A program made the position numbers and the translations under genes. Of a stretch of DNA of 30,353 nt, positions 6,806 to 15,300 are shown in pieces (the stretch's first letter is position 1; every line of letters begins with the position of its first letter). This DNA is from a virus. Where the stretch lies: positions 1 to 30,353 of IMG/VR virus record IMGVR_UViG_3300032163_001982; one strand, written 5' to 3'. The notes below the pieces were generated by a model, which was given only the letters and a program-made list of their open reading frames with translations, did not search any database and was not told the DNA's origin.

Positions 6806-7033
6806 ATGATGGCGAGAAACCTCAAATGGATGAGCCAGAAACTGGATGACACAAGAATACTTCTGCTCATAATTGCATTATCAACGATAACAGGCTTGGC
6901 TATGATCGTCATCATGCTGCTAGGTTTGAAGGGTTTAGGCCATAAGCAGACAAGACTCGTTGGCTCTCGCCAAACCCCCAACGATCCGAGCAAAGGCCGT
7001 TCGCCGAAAGTTTGTTTTACCGACACATCATAG
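6806..7033 (+). CDS. possible single-helix membrane protein
   Basis: 75-residue frame with one strong hydrophobic segment (ILLLIIALSTITGLAMIVIM, about residues 18-37) followed by a basic, polar tail. It starts with tandem ATG codons at 6806/6809 but lacks a clear ribosome-binding site, and the opposite strand is also open (6769-7071). The membrane helix is the main argument for it being real. It precedes the Alba/RNase-H-like pair on the same strand, which has its own promoter. Confidence 0.35.
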   Translation: MMARNLKWMSQKLDDTRILLLIIALSTITGLAMIVIMLLGLKGLGHKQTRLVGSRQTPNDPSKGRSPKVCFTDTS

Positions 7034-7060
7034 TTGCGTTGATTCGGCATAACTAATGAA

Positions 7061-7077
7061 CGAAAACGCATATTAAA
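7061..7077 (+). promoter_or_regulatory. archaeal promoter of the Alba-like operon
   Basis: A purine-rich BRE-like CGAAAACGC (7061-7069) is followed by TATA element ATATTAAA (7070-7077). The predicted start of transcription near 7099 leaves about 11 nt before the ATG at 7110. This is one of the cleanest promoters in the window. Confidence 0.65.
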
Positions 7078-7109
7078 CGCACAGCTGGAATAATCCTCAG
7101 TGAGACACT

Positions 7110-7769
7110 ATGGAAATTCTGGTTATCCGCCCTGATGACGTAGGAAAAGGAAAAGTGAACGTATTCTCAGATGTGATTATCAACAAAATGGCTAAAGTTG
7201 ATGAGTTGGATGTTATCGGAATAAGCAATGGACTATCATTGGCATGCTCTGCAACACGTATGTCGTCAGAATTCGCGAGGGTTCATATCAAGGAAGTTTT
7301 CCTAGATTACCTCGACATTCCGATTCTTGGAAAAATAGCAGGTATCTTTTTTACTCTTACTGGAGAGCAGACCGTTGATTGGGATTCTGAAAAGGCTAGC
7401 CTCGAAAAGGAAATGAAACTCACTTTTGCAGCTGATGGTCAGCTTGTCGTTATTTCACAAAACTTGCCAGTTGAGCAGATGATTCCTCTCTGCCTAAGAA
7501 AGCTATGGAAGAATGATACTATAAAGATTCAGGCTTGTGGAGCCGCGATTAACCGTGCAGCTAATCTTGCCCTTGAAATAACGAAAGGAAAGATTTCCAA
7601 AGAAGTTGTCGGGATTGCTCTTATGGCCCTCTCAACGATACGGGGAACTTACGAAGGGAAAGAGACAGCAATGACTGGTCTCGAGATATTTCTCAGAAAA
7701 GGTAGTGAAACCAAGTATAGCAAACACCATGAGACTATCCTGGATAGTTTGCGAAAAGCCAATCCTTAA
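7110..7769 (+). CDS. tandem Alba-like nucleic-acid-binding protein
   Basis: 219 residues that I read as two Alba-type domains. The C-terminal half is the clearer: a helix (LPVEQMIPLCLRKLWKND), a strand with the Alba-style pattern IKIQACGAAINRAANLALEI, and a terminal hairpin ending GLEIFLRKG. The N-terminal half repeats the plan (VFSDVIINKMAKVDELDVIG, ISNGLSLACSATRMSSEFAR). Alba proteins bind DNA or RNA and coat archaeal chromatin; single-domain Alba is about 90-100 residues, so a tandem form is unusual. The typical acetylated basic loop is not obvious. It has a strong promoter and is followed 22 nt later by an RNase-H-like gene, suggesting joint action on nucleic acid. An Alba-like fold is inference from pattern, not from a search. 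Confidence 0.6.
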   Translation: MEILVIRPDDVGKGKVNVFSDVIINKMAKVDELDVIGISNGLSLACSATRMSSEFARVHIKEVFLDYLDIPILGKIAGIFFTLTGEQTVDWDSEKASLEKEMKLTFAADGQLVVISQNLPVEQMIPLCLRKLWKNDTIKIQACGAAINRAANLALEITKGKISKEVVGIALMALSTIRGTYEGKETAMTGLEIFLRKGSETKYSKHHETILDSLRKANP

Positions 7770-7791
7770 ACAGCTCAAGGGATGAGCGCAA

Positions 7792-8304
7792 TTGAGCAAC
7801 CGATTCATCGGTGTTGACATCGGCGGACAACTCAAACGATATCCCGATCATGTCTATTGTGTTGCGACACGGAATTCCGACAGGGGGCAAAGCAAACGAG
7901 TCGTGTGTTTAACGAGAGAAAAGGTGGAAGAACTCCGGAAGACAGTTCCAGATTGGGAAGAGAAACTAGCTGCGATTTTGTATTTTGTTAGCATCAATCA
8001 TAGAGATATTCTCCAAGAGAACTACGCCATTCTCATAGACAAAGACTTCCAAGGAACTACGCTCACAAAAGTGGAAAGATATCTTAAGAGGCTTTTCGGG
8101 GTTGTCAATTATGGGAAAGATTACCGTGCGGACCCTCCTTTTACTTTCATCCCGAAGATTGCGGATCGCACTAATAGTGTCAGGCACGCTGACCTCAAAG
8201 CCCAACGAGCTAGAGGAAAAGATCTCCCGCCTGACGAGACGGATCCTTCAATAGACAAACTCCTCGAAATACTAGAAGATGCGCGAAGGAAAAAAATCGT
8301 GTGA
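7792..8304 (+). CDS. unknown protein, possible RNase H-like fold
   Basis: 170 residues starting at TTG 7792, with GGGATGAG about 8 nt upstream and 22 nt after the Alba-like gene, so probably translated from the same transcript. The N-terminal FIGVDIGG strand-turn, a second Asp in YAILIDKDFQG, and a third acidic site in VRHADLKAQRARGKD resemble the spacing of acidic residues in RNase H/RuvC-fold nucleases. No catalytic set can be proved from one sequence. The C-terminus is a charged helix. Alternative: a non-catalytic RNase-H-fold scaffold or an unrelated alpha/beta protein. Confidence 0.6.
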   Translation: MSNRFIGVDIGGQLKRYPDHVYCVATRNSDRGQSKRVVCLTREKVEELRKTVPDWEEKLAAILYFVSINHRDILQENYAILIDKDFQGTTLTKVERYLKRLFGVVNYGKDYRADPPFTFIPKIADRTNSVRHADLKAQRARGKDLPPDETDPSIDKLLEILEDARRKKIV

Positions 8305-8389
8305 TGCCATTCGGCCTATGGGACCTGATTCACCGCGCACTCCTCAGGCTGCACCATAGACACCATCTAGGGAAGATTCACCAAACATA

Positions 8390-8403
8390 AGGGATTTATC
8401 CCT
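8390..8403. repeat. palindrome AGGGAT-TT-ATCCCT
   Basis: 6-bp perfect arms with a 2-bp centre in the non-coding region after the Alba-like operon. Size is typical of a dimeric repressor site; no adjacent start codon. Confidence 0.4.
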
Positions 8404-8487
8404 ATAAGATTGTCGTGATGAATAGATAACCATGATTATACCGGCAAACAAGCCGGCCCACATTCATTAGTGTTGATTTTCCCGTAA

Positions 8488-8507
8488 TATACACTATAGT
8501 GCATATA
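8488..8507. repeat. palindrome CACTATAGTG in TATA-rich flanks
   Basis: A perfect 10-bp palindrome at 8492-8501, flanked by TATA on the left and ATATA on the right so that the near-symmetry extends to about 20 bp. Candidate operator or bidirectional promoter core, but no gene begins within 200 bp. Confidence 0.4.
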
Positions 8508-8865
8508 GATTTGGCTAGTCCTCAAAATTAGATTCTCAAACCAGCGATATAAGACTTCTGGATTCAAATTCTACTTCGCAAGCCGGAAGCCAACGAATGG
8601 TCCAGAGACCTGACCACACATCCAATAGTTAACCCAATGAGCCATGCATTGAACAATGAGCACGGAAGAACAATACTTGTTTACGAGTATGCTTTCATTC
8701 TAGATGGTATATCAAACGTGTTGAGAACCCAATTAATCGTTGGGACTTCGGGATACATCTTCATTTATAGTTAAGGCAAGAGCTAACCTGGTATTTCCGG
8801 AGGTAACATTACCGTATGTGGTCTTCCCTTTTGCAGAAAATCGGCGCATTCTTTTGCGTATCCGT

Positions 8866-9673
8866 TCAGCCCTCTTCAATAAGCCAGGAAACCGCCTTTT
8901 GCATCATGTCCCACTCAGAACCTTCGTCATTGAATTCGTCCCCGAAAGTCACCCCGTCACGACTACTGTCTTCCTCAATTTCCGGATGCCCACCTACAAG
9001 GAAGACCCGTCCTTGAGAGTATTCAAAAGCCACCATCGCCGTCTGGTTCCCTATGTCATAATCCCCTAGAATGGTTGCGTTGGCATCAGCATTCGGCATC
9101 AGAGCAGGACCCCAATAATAAAGCATCGTTTCAGAGTCCTCTTCAGACTGGGTAATTGGATGCACATGATTAACGATGTTCACTCTACACATAGTATGGT
9201 CTGGGTAAGGCATGATTTCGTCGATGGGACCAGTAGCTGCGCCAGCAAACAATCCCAGTGGCGTCATACCCAGTTGGCTGCTTAGCCAAGAGACTCTCAG
9301 CGGCGAAGTAGGCTCCCCCACAAATTCCGACGTAGCCACCACCGTCGCGAACGAAAGCCCTCATGTTCTCTTTGCCCTTTGAAGAAATGTCCTGAGCATA
9401 ATCATACATGCTTCCGCCCGGAACGCACAATATGCGGAAGCCCTCAAGTCCATTGTCATTAATGAATTCCGCACTCACAAGCTCAACAGTCAGATTCATC
9501 CAGCGAAACATGTTCTGAGCAGCACGGACTGAATCTTCCCAAGTGCCCCTCCCAGCGTAAATGGCCACGTCAGCCTTTCCGGGCGGCCGCATGTACGTGC
9601 CCGTGAAAAGAACCAGTAGCAAAAAAGCAACCGCGACAACGGCAAACACAACAGCCCACTTGCTCTTTGACAT
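8866..9673 (-). pseudogene. membrane-anchored BPL_N-like (class I amidotransferase-like) protein, frameshifted
   Basis: Two frames together encode one protein of about 268 residues. The first (from ATG 9673) has an N-terminal membrane helix (WAVVFAVVAVAFLLLVLF), then the biotin-ligase-N-terminal-like, amidotransferase-type core: VAIYAGRGTWEDS, FRILCVPGG and the nucleophile elbow VGICGGAYFAA. The second frame (to 8866) continues with LGLFAGAATGPID, a His-containing VEFS-type region and GRVFLVGGHPEIEEDS. The frames differ by one nucleotide; the switch lies in about 9265-9290. The start is supported by a TATA box about 32 nt upstream. It is either a real inactivating mutation or a sequence error. 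The family's catalytic Cys is retained. Confidence 0.75.
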
Positions 9674-9700
9674 CTGACTCAATGCTAACTTGCCAATTCC

Positions 9701-9710
9701 AATATAATAC
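9701..9710 (-). promoter_or_regulatory. archaeal promoter of the BPL_N-like gene
   Basis: Minus-strand GTATTATATT is centred about 32 nt before the ATG at 9673, giving a leader of only a few nucleotides. Confidence 0.5.
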
Positions 9711-10209
9711 GCTGTTCGCTTACACACTTTGCCAAGAAGACGCGATTCCGGGAGCAAACGGAACGATTCCGTAACCTATCTCGCATCTGAATCAGAGCTT
9801 CATAAGCCACTTTTCCGAGGAGATGAAAAGAATGAATATGGCGACACGAGCAACAAACATTAAGCCAATTCGGCAAGAATGAGTAGAGCATTCTTCTATC
9901 AGTCTTTTGTTTGGGGAAAGTCTTATCCCAAACACGAAGAGCCTATTTCTTTCCGTTCAAATGCTTCGCGGGAAGCGAAATTTGTCTTTTCTGTTTTCTC
10001 TTCTGGTCTCTTTCTCTCTGTAGTTTCTTATGCTGCTCTAAACCAGCCTTCTTTTCCCTTCTCGACAAAAACTCATCACCTTGCCAAGCAATAGAAACAT
10101 GCGCATTCTAAAGCGTTGTCCTTCTGTCTACAACTGAAGCCCATTTCAGCTCGCATTTGCGGCTTCTGAAGCAATCCCCTATTAGCCCTTTAAAGCCAGT
10201 TACTGGTTT
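9711..10209. other. non-coding region
   Basis: About 500 bases between the BPL_N-like promoter and the first copy of the 26-bp repeat. Overlapping plus-strand frames (9879-10111) lack ribosome-binding sites and recognisable sequence. A small palindrome CCAG-TTA-CTGG occurs at about 10197-10207. Nothing else was identified. Confidence 0.45.
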
Positions 10210-10235
10210 TGCGGAAAAGTTATAGCTGAACCGAA
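10210..10235 (+). repeat. 26-bp direct repeat, copy 1
   Basis: Identical to 11400-11425; core aaaagttatagctgaacc. The two copies flank 1.16 kb holding a membrane-protein gene and a non-coding region. The repeat includes an archaeal-type BRE/TATA (GGAAAAGTTATAG). Confidence 0.75.
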
Positions 10236-10244
10236 TCGAAAGAA

Positions 10245-10829
10245 CTAATCAGAATTCTTAAGACGGAAAAGAAAACAAAAGATAAGAAATAGGAAAAACC
10301 CCAATAATAAAAAAAGATTGAATGGATATGAAAACATGAGTAGTGGTGTCGCTATAAGAAAATAGGTCAGAAAGAATGTAGCTAAGGATATCCAGTCGGG
10401 AACCTCTTCTTCGCTCACATCCCATGACTGTTTGTGACGATAGCATGTTGTTCCATCTCTTCTTGTCCAGCTTCCTTTTCGTTTGTGTGCAACATACCCA
10501 CTTCTACCTCTAGATGCTATACTTGCAACGAAAGCACTAAAGCCCGATATTATCAAGACTATGAGAAAGCCACCAAGACCACTCAAAGCCACAAAGGCGG
10601 TTACAGTAATCAAGAAGACACCTATGACAACAAAGTAAATTTCTTCCCTATTAGTAAGAGGCTGAGCGGTTTTGTTCCTTATGAGAAGACCTACTCCAAT
10701 AGTCAAGATGGCTGATGCAGTTATTGCCATCGCCCAGAGTGCCGCATCGAACCCAAACACTAAAGCAACGACTATTGAGAACACAAACTGAACTATACCA
10801 CATGCATAGAAGTGACTATGCTGTCGCAT
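10245..10829 (-). CDS. polytopic membrane protein of unknown function
   Basis: About 194 residues with roughly six hydrophobic helices: two near the N-terminus (residues ~8-26 and ~30-50), two in the middle (~65-85, ~87-105) and two at the C-terminus (~147-167, ~169-192). A basic, polar loop (about residues 107-140) containing RKGSWTRRDGTTC separates the second and third pairs. No known family is recognised. The open frame begins at GTG 10841, but a TATA-like CGCTATATC at 10846-10854 leaves room only for a nearly leaderless start at the ATG at 10829, which I prefer. It lies between the two copies of the 26-bp repeat, which suggests it could have moved as a unit. Confidence 0.65.
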   Translation of the reverse strand: MRQHSHFYACGIVQFVFSIVVALVFGFDAALWAMAITASAILTIGVGLLIRNKTAQPLTNREEIYFVVIGVFLITVTAFVALSGLGGFLIVLIISGFSAFVASIASRGRSGYVAHKRKGSWTRRDGTTCYRHKQSWDVSEEEVPDWISLATFFLTYFLIATPLLMFSYPFNLFLLLGFFLFLIFCFLFRLKNSD

Positions 10830-10921
10830 TTTCACTTTCACTATCAGATATAGCGAAGGACTCGACTAATAAGCTAGCTGACTTCAACTAGAGCTTTCTT
10901 CTGTCGGTCCTTTTAAGCCAG

Positions 10922-10939
10922 TTTAATCAATTGATTAAA
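10922..10939. repeat. perfect 18-bp palindrome
   Basis: tttaatcaattgattaaa is identical to its reverse complement. It sits about 95 bp upstream of the membrane-protein start and is a strong candidate for a dimeric regulator or recombinase-binding site. Confidence 0.6.
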
Positions 10940-10955
10940 TGGAAGAAAGCGAAAT

Positions 10956-11015
10956 CAGAACTTAGAGTTCCGTTTGCGGGAGACATCTCCACTTTTGAGA
11001 GGGTTCAAGTCCCAC
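10956..11015 (+). other. tRNA-Leu-like 3' fragment (degenerate)
   Basis: An anticodon-arm-like stretch (stem cagaa/ttccg with one mismatch around loop CTTAGAG, anticodon UAG) is followed by a short GGAG-ACAT-CTCC hairpin like a type II variable arm and a T-arm-like GAGGG-TTCAAGT-CCCAC with one mismatch. No D-arm or acceptor stem can be found upstream, and the spacer is too long for an intact tRNA. It could be the remnant of a tRNA used as an integration site, or chance. Confidence 0.25.
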
Positions 11016-11290
11016 ATGGTCATCAGCATCGCCTGTAAGTCTGCGTTTGCTATCTTCCGTTTTCTGAATAGGTTAACCTCGTTAACGGCGTAGCAGATGA
11101 ACGACGAAAACCAGTATGGAAAAATATGTAATCTGCGTTACTTCCCGATTTTTTCCTCATGTTTTTTCTTCTTTTGAACATTCTTCTTCTTCAATGAAGG
11201 CATAAACTGGTCTCCACGGAGCAATATTCGCTATAGTGGGCTTTAAAACTTTTCACCAGTTGGAACTCAATGAGCCAAAAGAAGCGGTGT

Positions 11291-11308
11291 CACGGAGCTT
11301 TTTCCGTG
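11291..11308. repeat. hairpin CACGGA-gctttt-TCCGTG
   Basis: Perfect 6-bp arms with a T-rich 6-nt loop in non-coding DNA. Possible small structured RNA or binding site. Confidence 0.35.
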
Positions 11309-11399
11309 CGTTCAAACGTGGACTCCAACCTAAGCGACCCCATCAACCCCAATTCTGACCTATATTGGAAAACAGACCGTTTTCACAGGTGCGTGTAAA

Positions 11400-11425
11400 T
11401 GCGGAAAAGTTATAGCTGAACCGAA
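11400..11425 (+). repeat. 26-bp direct repeat, copy 2, with promoter-like core
   Basis: Exact second copy of 10210-10235. Here the GGAAAAGTTATAG core lies about 46 nt upstream of the ATG of the DUF4760-type gene, and is correctly oriented and spaced to act as its promoter. Confidence 0.75.
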
Positions 11426-11458
11426 GTAGACTAAGCTATTTGGCAATTCGGGTGTTAG

Positions 11459-12032
11459 ATGATGGTTGACATACAGACTGTTTCGATAGCTATTGCTTCT
11501 GGGGGTGTGTTCGCCGCGGCTGTTTACTACATTCTTCAGATTCGACACCAGACAAGAACAAGACAAACAGACCTCATAATGAGACTGTACTCAAATTTCG
11601 GTAGCAGAGAATTCCAAGAAGCACTTTGGAAACTCATGGCTAGGGAATACAAGGATTTCGATGATTATGGCAGACAGTATGGTTGGGCAGAAGCAGTGGA
11701 AATCGGCACATTCTTTGAAGGAATAGGCATTCTCTTGAAGAGAAAACTTGTGGACATTCAACTTGTTGACGACCTTTTCACTACTCCAGTCAAAATGGCA
11801 TGGGGAAAAAGTGAAGCCTTTAGTGGAAGACAGCAGAAAACACTGGAATTCTCCAGCAATCTATGAGTGGTTCGAATACCTCTACAATGAAATGAAAAAA
11901 AGAGCAACGACAATAGAGGTTCCTCTAACACTGTTATTGAGCCAGTTTGACTCTATCATTCTTGGCGATATCCATGTTAGACGGGAATTCGGGAGAAATC
12001 GCTGTTGTCCTCCACCTTGGCGACCCGTTTGA
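11459..12032 (+). pseudogene. DUF4760-type membrane-anchored protein, frameshifted
   Basis: N-terminal membrane helix (IAIASGGVFAAAVYYILQI), then a helical domain with RLYSNFGSREFQEALWKLM, the characteristic FFEGIGILLKRKLVDIQLVDDLF, and, after a change of frame, VKPLVEDSRKHW and YEWFEYLYNEMKKR. These are the hallmarks of the DUF4760 family, whose function is unknown. The frame changes by one nucleotide in the run TGGGGAAAAAG at about 11801-11811; restoring the frame gives WEKVKPLVEDS as expected. Either a genuine homopolymer mutation or an assembly error. The first start is ATG 11459 (tandem ATG). Confidence 0.75.
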
Positions 12033-12042
12033 GGCCGGGTCG
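12021..12042. terminator. strong hairpin at end of the DUF4760-type gene
   Basis: CGACCCG (12021-12027) and CGGGTCG (12036-12042) form a perfect 7-bp GC-rich stem with an 8-nt loop, spanning the stop codon; a pyrimidine tract rich in T follows at 12067-12078. It may act as a plus-strand 3' end, though archaeal termination relies mainly on T-tracts. Confidence 0.35.
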
Positions 12043-12146
12043 GACAAGCTGAGTGGCTCCTGCTGGAATCTTTCTTTTTCAAGTTCGAATCGAATCATGA
12101 CGCGGTTCACGCGACATCACAGGACGGACTCGAGCTTGTGCTGGAC

Positions 12147-12166
12147 AGGCTTCATCGTTGAAGCCT
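12147..12166. repeat. hairpin AGGCTTCA-tcgt-TGAAGCCT at operon end
   Basis: Perfect 8-bp arms with a 4-nt loop. It overlaps the stop of the last gene of the morphogenesis operon, so it could stabilise or end that transcript. No T-tract follows on the minus strand. Confidence 0.4.
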
Positions 12167-12337
12167 AAGCCTCTTAACGAGCGTCTTCATTTTCTCATTG
12201 TCTTTTAAGCCGTCCTCCAGAACTGCGTTCGCCAGCTCGTAAATCCGCAGGTCATTCAGCAACGCCACCTTCCGTATTTCCCGGTGCAAATCCTCCCGCA
12301 CCTCAACCACCGTCCTCCTGCTCCTATCCACACTCAC
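12152..12337 (-). CDS. ribbon-helix-helix-type DNA-binding protein
   Basis: 61 residues: a basic N-terminus (RSRR), a strand-like TVVEVREDL and two helices (HREIRKVALLND, RIYELANAVLEDGL), the plan of small ribbon-helix-helix repressors, then a charged tail. Such proteins bind DNA as dimers through the paired strands. The start is GTG at 12337 or 12331; GGGGAG upstream fits the second better. It is the last gene of the long minus-strand operon, 30 nt after the tail-tip gene, so it would be made late, an unusual place for a repressor. Confidence 0.65.
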   Translation of the reverse strand: MSVDRSRRTVVEVREDLHREIRKVALLNDLRIYELANAVLEDGLKDNEKMKTLVKRLRLQR

Positions 12338-12367
12338 ACACTCCCCGCCGGCTCCGCAGCGTAGCGG

Positions 12368-15300
12368 TTACTGGTTGACTGCAACCCCAACCTCTCCGGT
12401 ACGCAGCTCCACCACAACACCGCCCAAAACAAGAAACAACCTCGTCACCCTCGCCTCGCCCTCCTCAACAGCGATTACCTCCGCCAACACCTTCACAACC
12501 GCATCCGGCCACAGCCCAAGAACCGAATGCACAAGAGGCGTCGAAACACTCACCACCGCAGCCTCCCTGCCGATGCCTAACATGTGAAAAACGTCTGCTT
12601 GGCCCTCAAGAACGGCGGCCTTGCCAACCGGGTAAACTGCCCGAACACAGTACTGGGACGACGGAACGGTCAAGGCACCTTTCACAACGCCGAAGACCAG
12701 CTCTTCATCCAGTCCGGCCTGAGTTGCCGCGAGAGGCTGCCGAACAACATTCATCACTACAGAAGCCTGAGGCTCGGCTGCCGATAGAGCGGACGTGTCT
12801 CTGTGAAGATTCAGCGCGGACTGAGGAACGGACGCGGCATCAGACGCCGCGACCGCGGTCGCGAAGATCTCGAAGACTCTTGAAACCAACTCGGCAAGAA
12901 CGCCCGCCAGAGCCTGCGAAACCGCATCTTCTGAAACCATGAAAGCGGCCTCCGCGCCATGCGGACTGCGAGAAGACGCCAACGCTTCTTTGGCCACGCC
13001 GAACTGTGCCCTCTCGGAAGCGCCAACAGAGGCCGAGGCCGCCGCGTCTCGAGACAATCCAAGCCCTAGACTATACGTGCCCAGAGCATGTGCCACTGCT
13101 TCCTCCACGAGTCCAAGGACACACTCTAAAGCAGTGACGCCGACTGTCTCAGCCGAAGCGTGGTTCCGGAGCAGATACTCTCCCAGCAGCCCTTCCTCAG
13201 CCAACACCCGCGCAACAGAACAGACAAAGACGCCGTACACGAACTCACGCTCAGTGCTGGCGAGACCGCGCACTGCCGCGTATGCGTTGACTGCGGCGTT
13301 GAGTGCGCCGGCTTCTGATGAGGATGGTGAGGCGGCCGCCGATTTCTGAAAAGCGTAGCTGGACACGTGCGCTGTGCCGGCTGAACTGCGAGTCGCAGCG
13401 TTCACTGCCACGTCGACGTTCTGGAACCCGAGGTACTTGCGGTTTGAAGGGAGACCGCTGCTTCTTGTGACGCTTGTGATGCTGTTCCAGTCCGCCGCGA
13501 ACGTCACCTCAAAAACGCCTGACTGCGTGAAGCCGTATGAAGCCGGCTGGTTGCCGAAGAGGAACTTGACCGTTCCCGGCGAGTAGACTGACACCGTGAC
13601 TTTCCGGTTCGCTATGTCAATGGCGAACAGGTCTGGGTCAATGACGTTGTAGACGTACTCGTAGTGAAGCTCCTCAAGCGTGACGGCAAGCATGCCCGAG
13701 TCCGGAACCACGCCCATCATGAACATCAACGCCGCAGCCCTAGCAGTGTTCAGGTTCGACGGCGACGAGTCCGTGCTAACGCCTTTCCACTTGTCCTGAG
13801 AAGCAACGTACAATCCGCCCTTCTCGCTCATGAACAGCAACCAAGCCGGACGCCACCTGTAACCGCCGCCGGTAGCGTAGCCTTCGAGAAGGGCCTTGAC
13901 GTCGGTTTGGCTGTCGCTGCTCTGGTGAATCCACGTTCCCATGATCGCCGCCCAGATCATGAGCGTGTTCTGTAGCCGCCGTTGACTGTTCGTGTCCCAA
14001 GCGTGAATCATGGCTGCGGCAGAAGAGCATTTCGTGGCCGGGTTCATCCAGATCGGCGCAAACCACCGGTTCCTGTTAGTGCGGTTCCGAAGGTCGGCGT
14101 AAAGCCTGCCGATGTTGCCGAGGCTTCTGTTGTAGAACTCAAGATAGGCTATTGCTGATAGAAAGCCTCCGCCCTCGCATTCCCAGTTCACGTCCACGTC
14201 CCGATAGCCAAAATGGGAATTCTCGCACCAGTGATGGCTGTTCAGGTAGGTCCAGACGTCCTCGGCCTTCGACTGAGCATCGCCGTAGCCGAAAAACTCG
14301 CGAAAGAGCAGAATGTTCCGGAGACACTGGCCGTTTTCGTCATAGAACCGGTTAGTTGCGAGATCGTAGCTCGCGGTGCTGTAGTACTTGAGGAAGCCTC
14401 GCCCAGCGTTTGCCAACGCGGTCTTGAGGTTGTCCTTGCCGGTGAGCTTGTTCCATTTGCCGGTCTGGTAACTCCATTTGTCAGCCCAGTAGAAGCCGTA
14501 TAGAAGCTCCGCGTCGTAACTGTGAAAGTAGTCGCTGCCATCGTTGCCGCTTTTGGGAAGACCATTAACCATCATGCTGCTGTCTAACGCGCCCTTGATT
14601 GCAGTTTCTCGCTCAACACCGAGTTTCGCGCAGCGTGCGGACCACGTTAAGACATCCTTCCAATCAGACAGGCTGTCAATGGCATTTTCCAAATCGGTCT
14701 TGGACTTCTTCTTGAACATGACTCCGACGTACTTCGTCTCGACGCTTTCACCCCAGTCAACCACGTTGTCAACCACTCTGGCCAAATCGTCGATCAAGCG
14801 CGGCTCAGCAATGTCGACGCAGAACGGGTCTCCGGCGCTTCCGAAGCGCCACTCAACAACATACAACTGCGAGTCATTGTCAAAGTAGCAGCGGAGACGA
14901 TAGCTGAACGTCCAGTCACCCTTGAAGCTGATGTTCTTCTCAGCGTCGGCAGCCGCGCAGCAGAAAGCCCTCCTGAAAGTCGTAGGCGGATTAGTCCCCA
15001 AGTCGGCGTAGACCCTGACAACAAGAACGTCGTCAGAATTGATCTTCGGATGCGTCACAGACACTGTTGCGCCAGCCTTGGTGACGGTGCCCGTGGCTGA
15101 AAACACGTGCGATGCGAGGCCAGAGACGCCGCCAGTCAACTCTGTCTCGGCTCCGCTGGGCTGGCGACGAAAGAGCTTGACGCCGACGCAGGCAGTGACC
15201 GGAAGCGAAGCATTGCTTCCAAGCTCATCCAGCAAAAGAGCGCTGCTGTTCGCCGGACTAAGCTTGTATGCCGTGAGGCCGTTCTGAGCGTGCGTATCGC

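Larger units (their letters stand above)
8305..8865. other. non-coding region with palindromes
   Basis: About 560 AT-rich bases after the Alba-like operon and before the 3' end of the frameshifted amidotransferase gene. No convincing frame on either strand. It contains a palindrome at 8390-8403, a hairpin CCGGC/GCCGG at 8441-8456, and a palindrome at 8492-8501 inside a TATA-rich stretch. It may hold operators, a small RNA or an origin-like element; nothing more specific is visible. Confidence 0.5.
10842..11399. other. non-coding region between membrane-protein gene and repeat copy 2
   Basis: About 560 bases holding the 18-bp palindrome, the tRNA-like fragment and a 6-bp hairpin at 11291-11308 (CACGGA/TCCGTG). 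No protein-coding frame is credible on either strand. Confidence 0.5.

Noticed and set aside
6769-7071. 100-codon minus-strand frame opposite the single-helix protein
   Set aside because: No start signals; the plus-strand membrane-helix reading is marginally better, and both are weak.
9879-10111. Overlapping plus-strand frames of 66-71 codons
   Set aside because: Ser/Phe-rich low-complexity translation without start signals, in a non-coding region.
12021-12042. Hairpin as a bacterial-type intrinsic terminator
   Set aside because: No T-run directly follows the stem and the genome looks archaeal; kept only as a weak 3'-end candidate.
14152-14503. Plus-strand frames inside the tail-tip gene
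   Set aside because: Antisense shadows of a GC-rich coding region; no start signals.
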